Of a stretch of 64,000 nucleotides of DNA, positions 46,192 through 55,394 are shown in pieces. The position numbers and the translations under genes were made by a program. Location: assembly GCF_011516635.5 (NCBI RefSeq), contig NZ_CP096255.1:8815501-8879500 (forward strand), read 5' to 3'. Within the stretch, counting starts at the first letter, position 1; each line of letters opens with the position of its first letter. This stretch comes from Bradyrhizobium barranii subsp. apii (GTDB lineage Bacteria; Pseudomonadota; Alphaproteobacteria; Rhizobiales; Xanthobacteraceae). The notes under the pieces are model-generated. The model saw nothing but the letters and a program-made list of their open reading frames with translations, did no database searches and had not been told where the DNA came from.

Positions 46192-47741
46192 GTGCGATTT
46201 CTCTTTGAAAACAACGTGCTCGACGGCGACCTGCGGGAACTGACCTGCAGCGGCGCAGCCGTGCCGCTGCAGCCGCAAGTGTTCGATCTGCTGCTCTATC
46301 TGGTCTTGCAACGCGCCCGTGTGGTCAGCAAGGATGACCTGATCAGCCAGATCTGGAGCGACCGGATCGTCTCGGATTCCGCCCTGAACAGCCGAATCAA
46401 TGCCGCGCGCAAGGCGCTTGGCGACGACGGCGCGACGCAGCGGCTGATCAAGACGATCCGCGCAAGGGCTTTCGCTTCGTCGGCGAAGTCCGGGAAGATG
46501 TGGCAGCGACGCTCGCGCCGGTGGAACCCGGCCCTGCCCCGGTGCGCGCCGTGACGGACCGCCCGGCGATCGCGGTGCTCGCCTTCGAGAACATGAGCGG
46601 CGATCCCGCGCAGGAATATTTCGGCGACGGGATCAGCGAGGACATTCTCACCGCGCTGTCGAAGCAGCGCTGGTTCATGGTGATCGCCCGCAATTCGTCC
46701 TTCACCTACAAGGGGCGCTCGGTTCATATCAGGCAGATCGCCGAGGAGCTCGGCGTCCGCTACATCGTCGAAGGCAGCGTGCGCAAGGTCGACAACCGTG
46801 TGCGCATCACCGCGCAGCTCAACGACGCCACCACCGGCAGCCATCTCTGGGCCGAGCGCTACGACCGCGAGCTTGTCGACGTATTCGCCGTGCAGGACGA
46901 CATCACCAACGCGATCGTCGCGGCGATCGAGCCGCAGATCCATGCGGCCGAGAATTTTCGCGCCGACCGCAAGCCGCCCGCGAGCCTCGATGCCTGGGAC
47001 CTGCTGATGCGCGCGCTGTCGCATTACTGGCGGGTGACGCAGCAGGACCACAAGGCTGCGCAGGCATTGCTCGAACGCGCCATTTCGATCGACTCGAACT
47101 ACGGCCAGGCGCTGTCGGTGCTCGCGGCAAGCCACATGTTCGGCGTCCATCTCGGCTGGGCGGAGCTTGCCACGACGGTGCCGATCGCGGAGGCCGCCGC
47201 GCTCGCCGCGGTGCGCCATGACCACGAGGATGCCTGGGCGCATGCCGCGCTCGGCAGCGTCTTCTTCTCGACGCGCAGGCTTTCCGACGCGCTGTCCGAG
47301 TTCGAGCAGGCGCTCGCGCTCAACCCGAACTTCTCGCTGGCGCAGGGCTATTACGCCCTGGCGCTGTCCTACGCCGGTCGTTCCGGGGAATCGTTCGATG
47401 CGGCGCAGAGGGCGATCCGGCTCTCGCCGCGCGATCCGTCGCTGGCGATCTATTACGGCATTGCCGGCTATGCGCGCTTCACCGAACGGCATTACGACGA
47501 GGCGATCGCGCTGGCGCGCGAGGCGATCCGCCATCGCGGCGACCTCACCGGCGCCTACCGCGTGCTCGCGGTGTCCGCCGGCATGACCGGCGACTGCGCG
47601 CTGGCCGAGATGGCGCTGGGCGAACTCCGCCGTACCCAGCCCAACATCTCGCTGCACTGGATCGCGACGCAGCTGCCCTGGGCCAGTGACGCCGATCGCG
47701 AGCACTATCTGGAGGGGTTCCGGCGTGCGGGGTTGGGGTAG
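46192..47741 (+). pseudogene. Frameshifted winged-helix/TolB-like/TPR regulator, paralogue of the 42887 gene
   Basis: The GTG start at 46192 opens an OmpR-type winged helix (PLQPQVFDLLLYLVLQRARVV, SRINAARKALGDDG) that leaves frame at about 46457-46466. In the paralogue the same place reads RTIARKGFRFVG; here the bases ATCCGCGCAAGGGC lack one nucleotide, and KGFRFVGEVREDVAATLA continues in the next frame. The second part (RPAIAVLAFENMSGDPAQEY, VRYIVEGSVRKVD and TPR repeats, ending FRRAGLG) is intact to 47741. A reading start at 46500 would give a 413-residue protein without the DNA-binding domain. True mutation, sequencing error or recoding cannot be separated here. Confidence 0.85.
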
Positions 47742-47797
47742 AGAACTCCCTCTCCCCGCAAATGGGCAAAGGGCGGATGCAGATACGACGCGTCGTC

Positions 47798-49042
47798 TCA
47801 GGTTCCTCCGCACGCGGTCAGTGGATCGTAATCGGGCCGCATCAGCATCGCGTGGAGCTGGCGCCGCCGAACGCCCATGTTGCCACCGTCGAAGATCGGC
47901 AGCGCCAACGCGTCCTGCAACAAGCGGCCGAACGGCGCCGCGTGATCATAGCTGTCGATGCCGACCACGCGCATCAGGTCGGTGATGACCCGCACCGCGG
48001 CTTCGGAGCCGAAGATCTTGGCCTGGACCGCGAGCTCGTCGGCGCCCGGTGATTGCGTATCGAGCGCATGGCAGGCCCGCCAGCTCAGGTAGCGCGCGGC
48101 TTCGATAGTGGTCTTGGCATCGGCGAGTGCATAGCCGACCGCCTGATGCTCGATGATCGCCTGTACCCCGCCGCGTTTCTCGGTGCGGGCAAAATGCAAT
48201 GCGAAGTCGAAGGCGGCCCGCATCAGGGCGACACCGAAGATGCCGACCAGCGCCGCCGTGCCGGTGAAGGCGGCGGACGCCAGCATCAAGCCGCCCCCCT
48301 CCTGCCCGAGCAGATTGCCGTGCGGCGCGGTGACGGCACGCAGGCTGAATTCCGGCACGAGGTGAGCGCGGTGGCCGATCGAATCAATAGCGCGTTCGAA
48401 CACGATGCCATGCACCGGGCCTTCGACCGCAATGATGGAGACACCCTGCTCCGGTGGCGCGGCGGGATTGGTCCGGCACACCACGCACAACACGTCGGCG
48501 CCATTGCGATCCCACCCGGTGGCGGACGACACCCATTTCTTGCGGCCGTTGATGATCCAATTGCCGAGCTCGCGTTTTGCGGTGGTGCGCACGCCCTCGC
48601 CCGGCGGCGGTGCGGCAGCATTGGCGCTGCCGCCGGGTTCCGAGGAGCAGAAGCCCGCAAGCGGAGCGCCGCTCGTCTCCAGGAACGGTGCAAGCAGGCG
48701 GGCGCATTGCTCCGCGGTGCCACCAAGCAGAATTGGCAGCAGACCGAGCACCGTGCCGAGCATGGTCAGCGTCACGCTCGGATTCACGGCGTAGAATTCT
48801 TCCGCCAAGATCGCCATGTCGATGAGTCCGGCATTGTCGCCGCCCGCCGGCGCCGAAATGCATTTGCGCAGATAACCGGCAGCGACCATCGCCTCATAGG
48901 TCGGCTTCGTCGCGAGGAAGCGCTCTTCCGGCGTCGCCAGCAACTCCGCCTTGCCGGCGCCGGCCAAGACCTCCGCCGCGAATTTTCGCGATTGAAGCTG
49001 CAACGCGCGCTGCGCAGGTGAAAGCGTGAAATCAATCGCCAT
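47798..49042 (-). CDS. Acyl-CoA dehydrogenase-fold flavoenzyme, probable nitroalkane oxidase-like
   Basis: FAD enzyme of 414 residues with acyl-CoA dehydrogenase layout (FCSSEPGGSANA, WIINGRKKWVSSATGWD, a C-terminal helical domain). The end of the protein reads LPIFDGGNMGVRRRQ. At this place dehydrogenases have the catalytic Glu in a YEG-type motif, whereas nitroalkane oxidase of Fusarium has Asp402 and Arg409 seven residues later. Asp385 and Arg392 here reproduce that pair and spacing. I infer oxidation of a nitroalkane or a related acidic substrate, not an acyl-CoA. An AraC regulator lies directly upstream on the same strand. Confidence 0.85.
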   Translation of the reverse strand: MAIDFTLSPAQRALQLQSRKFAAEVLAGAGKAELLATPEERFLATKPTYEAMVAAGYLRKCISAPAGGDNAGLIDMAILAEEFYAVNPSVTLTMLGTVLGLLPILLGGTAEQCARLLAPFLETSGAPLAGFCSSEPGGSANAAAPPPGEGVRTTAKRELGNWIINGRKKWVSSATGWDRNGADVLCVVCRTNPAAPPEQGVSIIAVEGPVHGIVFERAIDSIGHRAHLVPEFSLRAVTAPHGNLLGQEGGGLMLASAAFTGTAALVGIFGVALMRAAFDFALHFARTEKRGGVQAIIEHQAVGYALADAKTTIEAARYLSWRACHALDTQSPGADELAVQAKIFGSEAAVRVITDLMRVVGIDSYDHAAPFGRLLQDALALPIFDGGNMGVRRRQLHAMLMRPDYDPLTACGGT

Positions 49043-49137
49043 CGAACATCTCCCTCGCTCCGGCAGGTCACCAGGGTGAGCCGAGCGAGGGCGGAAAATC
49101 TTGGTCGGCAGCGACCTAATTCTTGGCTGGAGGTGAA

Positions 49138-50070
49138 CTACTCGCCCTTCCCCTTCGTCCTGCGAAATTCGCGCGGGGCGAGGCCGTGGCTGCGCTTGAA
49201 GAGGCGGTTGAAGTGCGAGATGTCGGAAAAGCCGGCCTCATACGCGATCGTGGAGATGGTCTTGTGACGATGCTGTGCGTCGAGCAGGTCGCGGGCGCAG
49301 ATCAGGATCCGCCGTTCGCTGACATGCTCGCCGACGGAGCGGCCGGTCGCGACGAACAACCGGTGCACATAGCGCTCCGAGCAGCGGAACTTCCGGGCAA
49401 GCAATTCGGCATCGAGACCGGGATCGTCGCTGTGGCGGTCGATATGGTCGAGCATCATCGACAGCAGCACGGGCGCATTCACACGCGCAACCGGCATTTC
49501 ACCCAGCATCTCCGGTGCATGCGCGATCAGCTCGACCACATGCGTGCCGCTGCTTGCCGCAACGGCGGGTGCTGCCAGGCAAAGCTCGGCATAGCCTGCG
49601 AGCGTGCGCGACAACGCGCGGCCATTTTCCGTCCTCGACAACGCAAGCCGCGGAGAATCCGCAAAGCTCTTTGGCAGGTGCCGCCGCGGCACGGCAAAGC
49701 AAAAGAGGCGGAAGTCGCGGCCGTTGGCAATCTCGAACGGCTCGGTCGTATCGGCGACCGCGAGGTCGCCGGGCGCACAGACCTGCTCGTGTCCCCGCGG
49801 CGTCGTGCGGCCCAGACCCTCGAGCTGGAGATTGACGAAGCAGAGATCATCCGTGCTTCGCGCAATATGGGGCCGCAGCCGGAGAACGCAGTGCCCTGTG
49901 GCTTTCACCAGCGAAATCTGGACCGACGCAGCGTCGGTACGCGCGATCGAACCTTCGAAGGGACGGTCGGCGATTTTACGCGGCTCGAGCCGGACAAAGG
50001 CCGCAGCGAGATCGTCGGCCCAACTGCCGAAGGGCTGATCGGCGCGAGATGGCTTGGCTGACCATTCCAT
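49138..50070 (-). CDS. AraC-family transcriptional regulator
   Basis: Protein of about 310 residues. The C-terminal pair of helix-turn-helix motifs is typical: FRCSERYVHRLFVATGRSV, then TISTIAYEAGFSDISHFNRL and HGLAPREFRR. The N-terminal half is of the AraC-binding-2 type (FeaR/NphR-like), expected to sense a small ligand. The ATG at 50070 follows GGGGGCGCACCT; a TTG further upstream is less likely. It is 95 bases upstream of the nitroalkane oxidase-like gene, same strand, and is its most likely regulator. Confidence 0.9.
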   Translation of the reverse strand: MEWSAKPSRADQPFGSWADDLAAAFVRLEPRKIADRPFEGSIARTDAASVQISLVKATGHCVLRLRPHIARSTDDLCFVNLQLEGLGRTTPRGHEQVCAPGDLAVADTTEPFEIANGRDFRLFCFAVPRRHLPKSFADSPRLALSRTENGRALSRTLAGYAELCLAAPAVAASSGTHVVELIAHAPEMLGEMPVARVNAPVLLSMMLDHIDRHSDDPGLDAELLARKFRCSERYVHRLFVATGRSVGEHVSERRILICARDLLDAQHRHKTISTIAYEAGFSDISHFNRLFKRSHGLAPREFRRTKGKGE

Positions 50071-50263
50071 AGGTGCGCCCCCGGAACGAGGAATTCGCGC
50101 GTGCAAATTCAGATTGGACGACCCAGCGGGACGGAAGGATAGCTTTTGGCGAACAACCGGTCAAATCTCGAAGGCGCGCAATATGCGACCGTCATCACGT
50201 CGTCATTGCGAGCGCAGCCGTCGGCGCACCGGAAGCCAAGTGAGTGGTTAGAGGAGCAATCCG

Positions 50264-50833
50264 CTACCTGGCTTTCGCCTGCATCGGCTTCGGTGCCGGC
50301 ACGGCGGCCCATTCCTTGTCGGCGCGGGGGCCGTTGAGATCGCCGGTGAGGCCGACGAGCTGGCCGGGCAGCACGTCGAGGGTCTGTTGCCAGGTCTGGG
50401 TCTGGCACAGGAACTTGATCAGGCAACCCCTGAGCTTGAGGCGATCGGCGGAGTCGCGCCACAGCGAGACCGAATAGGATTTGCCGTCCTCGGCATTGTA
50501 GATCTCGCCGGCAAACTGTCCCTCCGGCGTCGCCTGCAAACCCATGATGAGCTGATGGCCGAGCAGCGCGCGGGCGCGCTTGTCGGGATCGGGATTCTCC
50601 TTGTCGCGATAAGGCTGGCCGCGCTTGTCGGCCGGCTCCTTCATCCAGACGATGAAGCCGCAGATGCGGTCGCGCGACGGCCCGCAGCGCTCGAGCCTGA
50701 TGCGCGCGCGGCCGTCCTGGACGAGCCAGGTGCCGCTGGGATCGGGCGGCGCCGCGGCGCCGGCGCGGCCGCCAAAGACCATCATCAGGATCGTGATCGC
50801 AACGCGCAGCACGAAGCGAAGGACAATGTTCAT
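50264..50833 (-). CDS. DUF2147-domain exported protein
   Basis: Protein of 189 residues with a signal peptide ending near GAAA. The DUF2147 pattern DPSGTWLVQDGRARIRLERC, ICGFIVWMKEP and LKLRGCLIKFLCQTQTW is clear. The family is periplasmic and of unknown function. I took the ATG at 50833 (AAAGG eight bases upstream) over a GTG at 50842. A basic, Ala/Lys/Pro-rich tail ends the protein. It follows the lipoprotein gene by 32 bases and is probably cotranscribed. Confidence 0.88.
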   Translation of the reverse strand: MNIVLRFVLRVAITILMMVFGGRAGAAAPPDPSGTWLVQDGRARIRLERCGPSRDRICGFIVWMKEPADKRGQPYRDKENPDPDKRARALLGHQLIMGLQATPEGQFAGEIYNAEDGKSYSVSLWRDSADRLKLRGCLIKFLCQTQTWQQTLDVLPGQLVGLTGDLNGPRADKEWAAVPAPKPMQAKAR

Positions 50834-50865
50834 CAGCGGCACCTTTCGTTGGATGGGTCGCGGCG

Positions 50866-51528
50866 TCAGTTCAGTTGCGCCATCAGCGCGTCGGCGCCCT
50901 TGTCGAGGCCGGCGGTGGCGGCGGCGAGCGCGCCGGCGGTGGCCTTGATGTCGTAGGCAGCCGGGTATTGCTTGGTGACGTAGGCGGAGAGCAGGCGCGC
51001 GGTCGCGGCGTCGAAGATCTCGACGCCGTAGATCACCGAGCCGGTCATGGTGCCCTCGCCGTCGCGCGCGGCCTGCACGCCGTTGTAGACGGCGCCGGCG
51101 ACGTCGAAGCGGGAGAGCGTGCCGAGCACCGGCGTGTTGGCGACGGCGCCGGTGAGTGTCAGCCTGATCCGCAGCGTCTCCGGCCCGCGCTCGCGCACCA
51201 GCGCGAAGCGGCCGCGCAGACCCTCGGCGAAACGGGTCTGCATGTAGGCGGCAAGCGTCGCCTTGTCCTTGTCGGACATGTCGCCGAACTGGTGATCCCT
51301 GCCGCGATAGACCACGACCGGTTCGAGGATGACTTTGTTATAAGCGCGCCAGGCGACCGGCGTGGAATAGCGGTAGGGCACGCGGCCGGAGGCGTCCGAC
51401 TTGTCCGGAGCCATGTAGGCTGAGGACGCCATCCCGGAATACGGCACGGGCGCGACGGTGGCGCAGCCCGCGACGGCTGCGCCGAGCAGCAGCGTTCCCA
51501 GACCGCGCAGGGCGATCGAGCGATTCAT
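50866..51528 (-). CDS. DUF3313-like lipoprotein
   Basis: Protein of 220 residues with a lipoprotein signal: LLLGAAVAGC with Cys22 as the lipidated residue. The ATG at 51528 follows GAGGAGTCTGGA. The mature part (VILEPVVVYRG, DKATLAAYMQTRFAEGLRG, ETLRIRLTLTGAVANTPVL) fits the DUF3313 family of outer-membrane-anchored proteins. Function unknown. It starts a two-gene unit with the DUF2147 gene. Confidence 0.85.
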   Translation of the reverse strand: MNRSIALRGLGTLLLGAAVAGCATVAPVPYSGMASSAYMAPDKSDASGRVPYRYSTPVAWRAYNKVILEPVVVYRGRDHQFGDMSDKDKATLAAYMQTRFAEGLRGRFALVRERGPETLRIRLTLTGAVANTPVLGTLSRFDVAGAVYNGVQAARDGEGTMTGSVIYGVEIFDAATARLLSAYVTKQYPAAYDIKATAGALAAATAGLDKGADALMAQLN

Positions 51529-51781
51529 TCCAGACTCCTCTAGCGGCTTGCTGCCAAGGCAATGGCGACCGCAGCCGCGTACGGGACCAGACGCGGCTGC
51601 GGCGCTCACCGGTGCCAACCCGAGGCTTCGTCCGGGGCCATCTCGGAAGCCTTGGGTCGTCTCAGTGTGTCGATTTATAAAACCGACTAGACGGTTTGGA
51701 AAGTTCAAAAACGGGGGTCTGACACATTTGGCCGCAGGCGCGGCTTTGGGCAGTGATCGGCGGGAAATTGCTGACGATGAA

Positions 51782-52420
51782 TCAGGCGCGCTTGCGCGGC
51801 GTTGCGGCTTTCGCCGCCGAGTGCCCGCCGGATTTGGCGGTGCGCTTGGCGGCCGGCCGCTCGAGGCCGGTCCACTGCGCGTCGTCGAGCAGACGCGCGA
51901 ACAGCCGCTGGTGCTCGTCCTTGCTGAGCGGTGACATGCCGAACAACGAGCTCAGCAGCAGTCCCATCGCGCCGGCCCAGCGCAGCATCGCGAGATCAGG
52001 ATCAGTGGCCTCTTCCCTGATCGCCGCCATCCTCTCCATCTCGCGCTCGCGCGGCAGCGCCATCAGACTGGGATTCTCGACCATGGCCGCAACCAGCGCC
52101 AGCGCGGCAGAATTCGGCGAGGTGGCCGCTTCGCGCACGGTCGCGAGCTGGGTCGCCAAATTGGGATTCGCGGAGGTCGCGCTCACCTTTGCCATGGTGC
52201 TGGTGGCGAACTCCTCGAAATGCGCCATCTGCCGGTCGAGCAACGCCTTCAGCACCGCTTCTTTGGTGCGGAACTGATGCATCACGCCGCCCTTGCTGAG
52301 TCCGCTCTCGCGCGCGATCGCATCCAGCGTCAGCCGGCCCGGCCCGTCGCGCGCGATGATCGCGATGGCCGCTTCGAGTGCGGCGTTACGGGATCGTTCG
52401 GAGCGGCTGGCATTGTCCAT
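51782..52420 (-). CDS. TetR/AcrR-family transcriptional regulator
   Basis: Protein of 212 residues from the ATG at 52420. The N-terminal helix-turn-helix reads LTLDAIARESGLSKGGVMHQF; the ligand-binding half is helical, and the tail is Lys/Ala-rich (PAAKRTAKSGGHSAAKAATP). It is divergent from the peptide importer operon at 52636, 215 bases away, and may repress it. A longer upstream reading to 52642 has no RBS. Confidence 0.9.
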   Translation of the reverse strand: MDNASRSERSRNAALEAAIAIIARDGPGRLTLDAIARESGLSKGGVMHQFRTKEAVLKALLDRQMAHFEEFATSTMAKVSATSANPNLATQLATVREAATSPNSAALALVAAMVENPSLMALPREREMERMAAIREEATDPDLAMLRWAGAMGLLLSSLFGMSPLSKDEHQRLFARLLDDAQWTGLERPAAKRTAKSGGHSAAKAATPRKRA

Positions 52421-52635
52421 GGCCGACTTGTCTCCGTGACAAGACAATGAATCAAGTGAAAACAGGACGCGCTGTACATTTTTTGTGCGAACACTGTCGA
52501 GACTTTCATCTTGCGGCCCCGAATGAGACTGTGTGAGCCTCGATACCGGATGGGGACTGGGATGGGCCGGCCGGAGCTTTGCGCGCCATGACGTGCGAAG
52601 CGTTCTCGGCCGGTCTCGCTTGAGAAAGATACGAC

Positions 52636-54186
52636 ATGCCAAAACGAGTGTTGCTTGGTGCCCTCCTGGCTTGCGGCCTCACGGCCTCGGCGCTGGCGCA
52701 AGAGCCGAGGACGGGGGGCGTGATCAACGCCGTGATCCAGCCCGAGCCGCCCGGCCTGATGCTTGCGCAGGTCCAGAACGGCCCGACTCAAATGGTCTCG
52801 GGCAACATCTTCGAGGGCCTGCTGCGCTACAGCCCCAAGCTCGAGCCACTGCCGGAGCTTGCCGAAAGCTGGAGCGTCAGCGAGGACGCCAAGACCTACA
52901 CCTTCAAGCTCAAGAAGGGCGTGACCTGGCATGACGGCAAGCCCTTCACCGCCGCCGACGTCCTGTTCTCGATGGAGATGCTGAAGCAGACGCATGCGCG
53001 TGCCCGCACCAATCTGGCGCAGGTCGACAAGATCGAGACGCCGGACGACTATACGGTGGTGTTCACGCTGAAGCAGCCATTCGGACCGTTCCTCGGCATC
53101 TTCGAGGTCGGCTCGATGCCGATGGTGCCGAAGCATCTCTATGAAGGCACCGACTGGAAGACCAACCCCTACAACAACGCGCCTGTCGGCACCGGCCCCT
53201 TCATGTTCAAGGAGTGGCAGAAGGGCTCGTTCATCCGCCTGGTCAAGAACCCGAACTACCACGAAAAGGGCAAGCCCTATCTCGACGAGATCTACTGGCA
53301 GATCATTCCCGACGCCGCCGCGCGCTCGGTGGCGTATGAGACCGGCAAGGTCGATGTGCTGCCCGGCGGCTCGGTCGAGAACTTCGACGTGCCGCGGCTG
53401 TCCAAGCTGAAGGACACCTGCGTCACCGGCGCCGGCTGGGAGTTCTTCTCGCCGCTCGCCTGGCTATGGCTGAACAACCGCCAGGGGCCACTCGCCGACA
53501 AGCGGGTGCGGCAGGCGATCATGTACGCGATCGACCGCGATTTCGCCAAGGACGTGATCTGGAACGGGCTCGGCAAGGTGGCGACAGGCCCGTCCGCCTC
53601 GACCATCAAGTACTACACCGACGACGTGCCGAAATACCCTTACGATCCTGCCAAGGCCAAGGCGCTGCTGAAGGAAGCTGGCTACAAGGGCGAGAAGATC
53701 CGCCTGCTGCCGCTCGCCTATGGCGAGACCTGGCAGCGCTGGGGTGAAGCCGTGAAGCAGAACCTCCAGGACGTCGGCATGAACATCGAGACGATCGCCA
53801 CCGACGTTGCCGGCGGCAACCAGAAGATCGGCGACTGGGACTACGACATCGCCTTCACCTATCTCTACCAAATGGCGATCCCGCGCTCGGCGTCGGCCGC
53901 AATTATATCTCCAGCAACATCGCCAAGGGGCAGGTCTTCAACAACGTCGAGGGCTACTCCAACCCGGAGATCGACAAGCTCTTCGCCGACGGCGCGACCG
54001 CGACGCCGGACTCGAAGCGCAAGGAGATCTACGAGAAGGCGCAAAAAATCCTGGTCGAGGACGTGCCGGTGGCCTGGATGCTGGAATTGCAATTCCCGAC
54101 CATCACCCGCTGCAAGGTCAAGAACCTGATCACCACGGGCATCGGGGTCAATGACGGCTTCAAGGACGCATGGCTGGACAAGTGAT
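52636..54186 (+). pseudogene. Frameshifted peptide ABC transporter substrate-binding protein
   Basis: Starts with signal peptide MPKRVLLGALLACGLTASALA and the SBP-family-5 motifs GNIFEGLLRYSPKLEPLPEL, FKLKKGVTWHDGKPF and PVGTGPFMFKEW. At about 53868-53873 the bases CTACCAAATGGCGATCCC appear to lack one T (expected YLYQYGDPALG); from there the homologous reading is GVGRNYISSNIAKGQVFNN through GFKDAWLDK to the stop at 54184-54186 in another frame. Read straight, the protein ends in an unrelated Arg/Ser-rich tail. First gene of the second importer operon. Confidence 0.85.
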
Positions 54187-54200
54187 GGCTGCCCTCTTCA

Positions 54201-54346
54201 CCTCTCCCCGCTCGCGGGGAGAGGTCGAATGTGCGCATAGCGCACATTCGGGTGAGGGGGAGTCTCCGCGAGCCCAACTATCACCGTCCCCGCGGAGAGT
54301 CCCCCTCACCCCAACCCTCTCCCCGCATCCGCCTTCGCCGAGGCTT
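54201..54346. repeat. Complex palindromic repeat between SBP and permease genes
   Basis: Contains the hairpin ACCTCTCCCCGC-TCGC-GGGGAGAGGT (54201-54226), a second hairpin AATGTGCGC / GCGCACATT (54229-54249) and a larger pairing of GTGAGGGGGA with TCCCCCTCAC, with CTCCGCG / CGCGGAG inside. Same position relative to the operon as the repeat at 9409. Confidence 0.8.
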
Positions 54347-54422
54347 CGGCGGACAAGAGCGGGGCGAGGGAGCCCACTGTCTCCGTGGCTCCAGGTCACG
54401 CTACAAGAGATGACTCTCTAAT

Positions 54423-55394
54423 ATGCTCTCCTTCGTCGCTCAGCGTGTCCTGAAGAGCGTGATCGTCCTGCTCGCGATCGTCGTCCTCAATTTCTTCCTG
54501 ATCCGGCTTGCGCCCGGCGACCCCGCGGTCGTGATGGCGGGCGAGGCCGGCGCCAGTGACCAGGTCTTCGTCAAGCAGCTCCGGGAAAAGTTCGGCCTCG
54601 ACAAGCCGCTGCCCGAGCAGCTCTTCATCTACGTCAAGGGCGTCGTCACGCTCGACCTCGGCTTCTCCTTCCGCCAGCAGGCGCCGGTCGCGAAGCTGAT
54701 CGGCGAGCGGCTGCCGGCGACGCTGCTGCTGACGCTGACGGCCTTCGCGATCTCGCTCATGCTCGGGGTTCTCTTCGGCACCTTCGCTGCGCGCTTTGCC
54801 GGAACCTTCCTCGACACGGCCATCACCGTGTTCGCGCTGATCTTCTACGCCATGCCGATCTTCTGGGTGGCACTGATGGGAATCCTCATGTTCTCGGTCA
54901 CCATGGATTGGCTGCCGAGCTTCGGCTACGAGACCGTCGGCGCCAACCTCACCGGCCTTGCCCACGCAGTCGACGTCGCAAAGCATCTGATCATGCCGGC
55001 GATGACGCTCGGCCTGTTCTTCATGGCGACCTACACCCGCATGACGCGCGCTTCGATGCTGGAGGTGAAGCGGCTCGACTTCGTCAAGACCGCGCGCGCC
55101 AAGGGCCTTTCCGATGCCGTGATCCAGCGTCGCCACGTGCTGCGCAACGCGCTGCTGCCGGTCGTGACGCTGGCCGGTGTGCATTCCGGCACGCTGATCG
55201 GCGGCGCCGTCATCACCGAGACCGTGTTCGCCTGGCCCGGCATCGGGCGTCTGATGTACGACGCGCTGCTCCAGCGCGACTACAATCTGCTGCTCGGCGT
55301 CTTCGTGATCTGCTCCGCCATGGTGCTGATCTTCAACCTCATCACCGACCTCGTCTACCGCCTGGTCGACCCGCGCATCGAATTCGCCTCATGA
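54423..55394 (+). CDS. Peptide ABC transporter permease, DppB type
   Basis: Permease of 323 residues, intact. Typical N-terminus MLSFVAQRVLKSVIVLLAIV, then RLAPGDPAVVMAG, and EAA loop KTARAKGLSDAVIQRRHV. Six membrane segments. Stop overlaps the DppC start (ATGA 55391-55394). Confidence 0.94.
   Translation: MLSFVAQRVLKSVIVLLAIVVLNFFLIRLAPGDPAVVMAGEAGASDQVFVKQLREKFGLDKPLPEQLFIYVKGVVTLDLGFSFRQQAPVAKLIGERLPATLLLTLTAFAISLMLGVLFGTFAARFAGTFLDTAITVFALIFYAMPIFWVALMGILMFSVTMDWLPSFGYETVGANLTGLAHAVDVAKHLIMPAMTLGLFFMATYTRMTRASMLEVKRLDFVKTARAKGLSDAVIQRRHVLRNALLPVVTLAGVHSGTLIGGAVITETVFAWPGIGRLMYDALLQRDYNLLLGVFVICSAMVLIFNLITDLVYRLVDPRIEFAS

Noticed and set aside
52421..52642. N-terminal extension of the TetR regulator
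   Set aside because: The extension has no RBS and would cross the promoter of the importer operon; the HTH begins just after the ATG at 52420.
54908..55390. Long N-terminal extension of the DppC-type permease
   Set aside because: It overlaps the DppB-type gene in another frame with Arg-rich translation; the coupled ATG at 55391 gives the normal family length.
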